64,000 nucleotides of DNA from Anaeromyces robustus (lineage: Eukaryota; Neocallimastigomycota; Neocallimastigomycetes; Neocallimastigales; Neocallimastigaceae). Location: the NCBI GenBank assembly GCA_002104895.1, contig MCFG01000131.1:1-64000 (forward strand), written 5' to 3'. The position numbers and the translations under genes were made by a program. This document shows positions 63,090 through 64,000 of this stretch, one piece after another (positions within the stretch are counted from its first letter, which is position 1; every line of letters begins with the position of its first letter). The notes under the pieces were generated by a model. The model was not told the DNA's origin. It worked only from the letters and a program-made list of their open reading frames with translations, and did no database searches.

Positions 63090-64000
63090 CTTTTAATGTA
63101 TTAATTTGTAATAATTATGTAATGATATATTTCACCTTAATATTATTTAAAATTACTTATAATAAATTTCATATTAATATTAGCACATATATAGAATAAT
63201 ATAATAATAAAAATATATAATAAAAATGTATTTGTATACATTTTAATACATGATTGGAAATTATGTAATCAAATAAATACAAATAAAAAACTTAAGAATA
63301 ATTAGAAATTACTAGTTAGATAGTATAAATCGTTTTGAAAAAAAAATTTTTTTCAAAACAATTTATACATAAAAAAATATAATAATCAATTTTCCACTAT
63401 ATATTTAATAACAATGAATCACTAGTTATATAATAATTTGAATAAAAAAAATAATTTTCAAATTTTTATTATTTAATTAATCCATTATTTGAATTTTTCA
63501 AATTTTTTTCAATATAATTCATATTTTAATTTTGACCAATAAATTTTCAATTGTATTTTCTAAATATTCTATTAAATTTTCTTAATTAAATATTTAGAAA
63601 AATTTAATAGTATAATTTATGACAAAAATAATAGTAATAAAAAAAAATTGGAGCATACTTCTTTAATTTTTTTTGAATAATTATTATAAAAAAAATTAAA
63701 TATGATTAATGAATGGGAAACAAAAAAAAATTGCTTCTAACCATTTATAAATGCTTTTATTATAATAAAGTTTATTATAAAAATAAAATATTTATATATA
63801 TAAAAGAATATATTTTAAAATAAAATTAATGTACTGAAAAACAAACAATAATAGTACTAATAAATAATAAAAATCAACCTAATGTTATTATAAATACATT
63901 ATTAAATTAAATTTTTTTTTTTTAAATTTTATTTTATAAAAATCCAAATAATTATAAAATAAACCCGTTAAAAGTTAATGAAATTAATTTATAATTATAA
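63090..64000. other. Intergenic end of window with AT palindromes
   Basis: No credible ORF. It includes a 46-bp near-perfect palindrome (63323-63368: gtataaatcgttttgaaaa against its complement with one mismatch) and a hairpin with 12-bp arms ctattaaatttt/aaaatttaatag (about 63569-63611). Confidence 0.6.

Overview
The window is extremely AT-rich nuclear DNA with intron-dense genes, long A/T homopolymers, tri-, tetra- and hexanucleotide microsatellites, and proteins full of Asn runs. An axonemal dynein heavy chain means the organism builds flagella. Rxt3 (a subunit of the fungal Rpd3L deacetylase complex) and a short intronless bacterial-type lipid gene point to a zoosporic fungus. Composition and gene style best fit an anaerobic gut fungus (Neocallimastigomycota). 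This assignment is inference; no marker gene settles the genus.

Layout. 1-2373: mostly empty, with a truncated LINE tail and a 65-codon orphan ORF. 2374-11313 (-): giant Rxt3-like protein, 8 exons, 2580 aa. 13027-13603 (-): SCOC-like short coiled-coil protein. 14437-15909 (-): Ypt1/Rab1 GTPase. 17239-17803: MITE-like element with terminal inverted repeats and a 9-bp duplication. 18949-19503 (+): intronless CDP-alcohol phosphatidyltransferase, followed by a 14-unit 55-bp minisatellite. 20820-24166 (-): phosphofructokinase of the plant/trypanosome type, 16 exons. 26190-35834 (+): GCN1, 8 exons, 2796 aa. 36757-41934 (+): complete LINE with a single 1439-codon ORF, a 30-A tail and a 13-bp target-site duplication. 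42188-56504 (+): inner-arm axonemal dynein heavy chain, 16 exons, 4075 aa. 57311-59352 (+): syntaxin-like SNARE. 60094-61796 (-): WD40 protein. 62425-63089 (-): PRKRIP1-like splicing-associated protein.

The spliced models were built by hand from GT/AG junctions, reading-frame continuity and family similarity. Every model sums to a whole number of codons, and 62 of 63 introns are GT-AG. The genes are unrelated housekeeping functions: secretion (Ypt1, SCOC, syntaxin), chromatin (Rxt3), glycolysis (PFK), amino-acid starvation sensing (GCN1), flagellar motility (dynein) and splicing (PRKRIP1). No gene cluster or operon-like system was seen. The most interesting items are the young LINE with a structured 5' end, the MITE, the probable bacterial gene acquisition, the very expanded Rxt3, and one intron without an AG acceptor.
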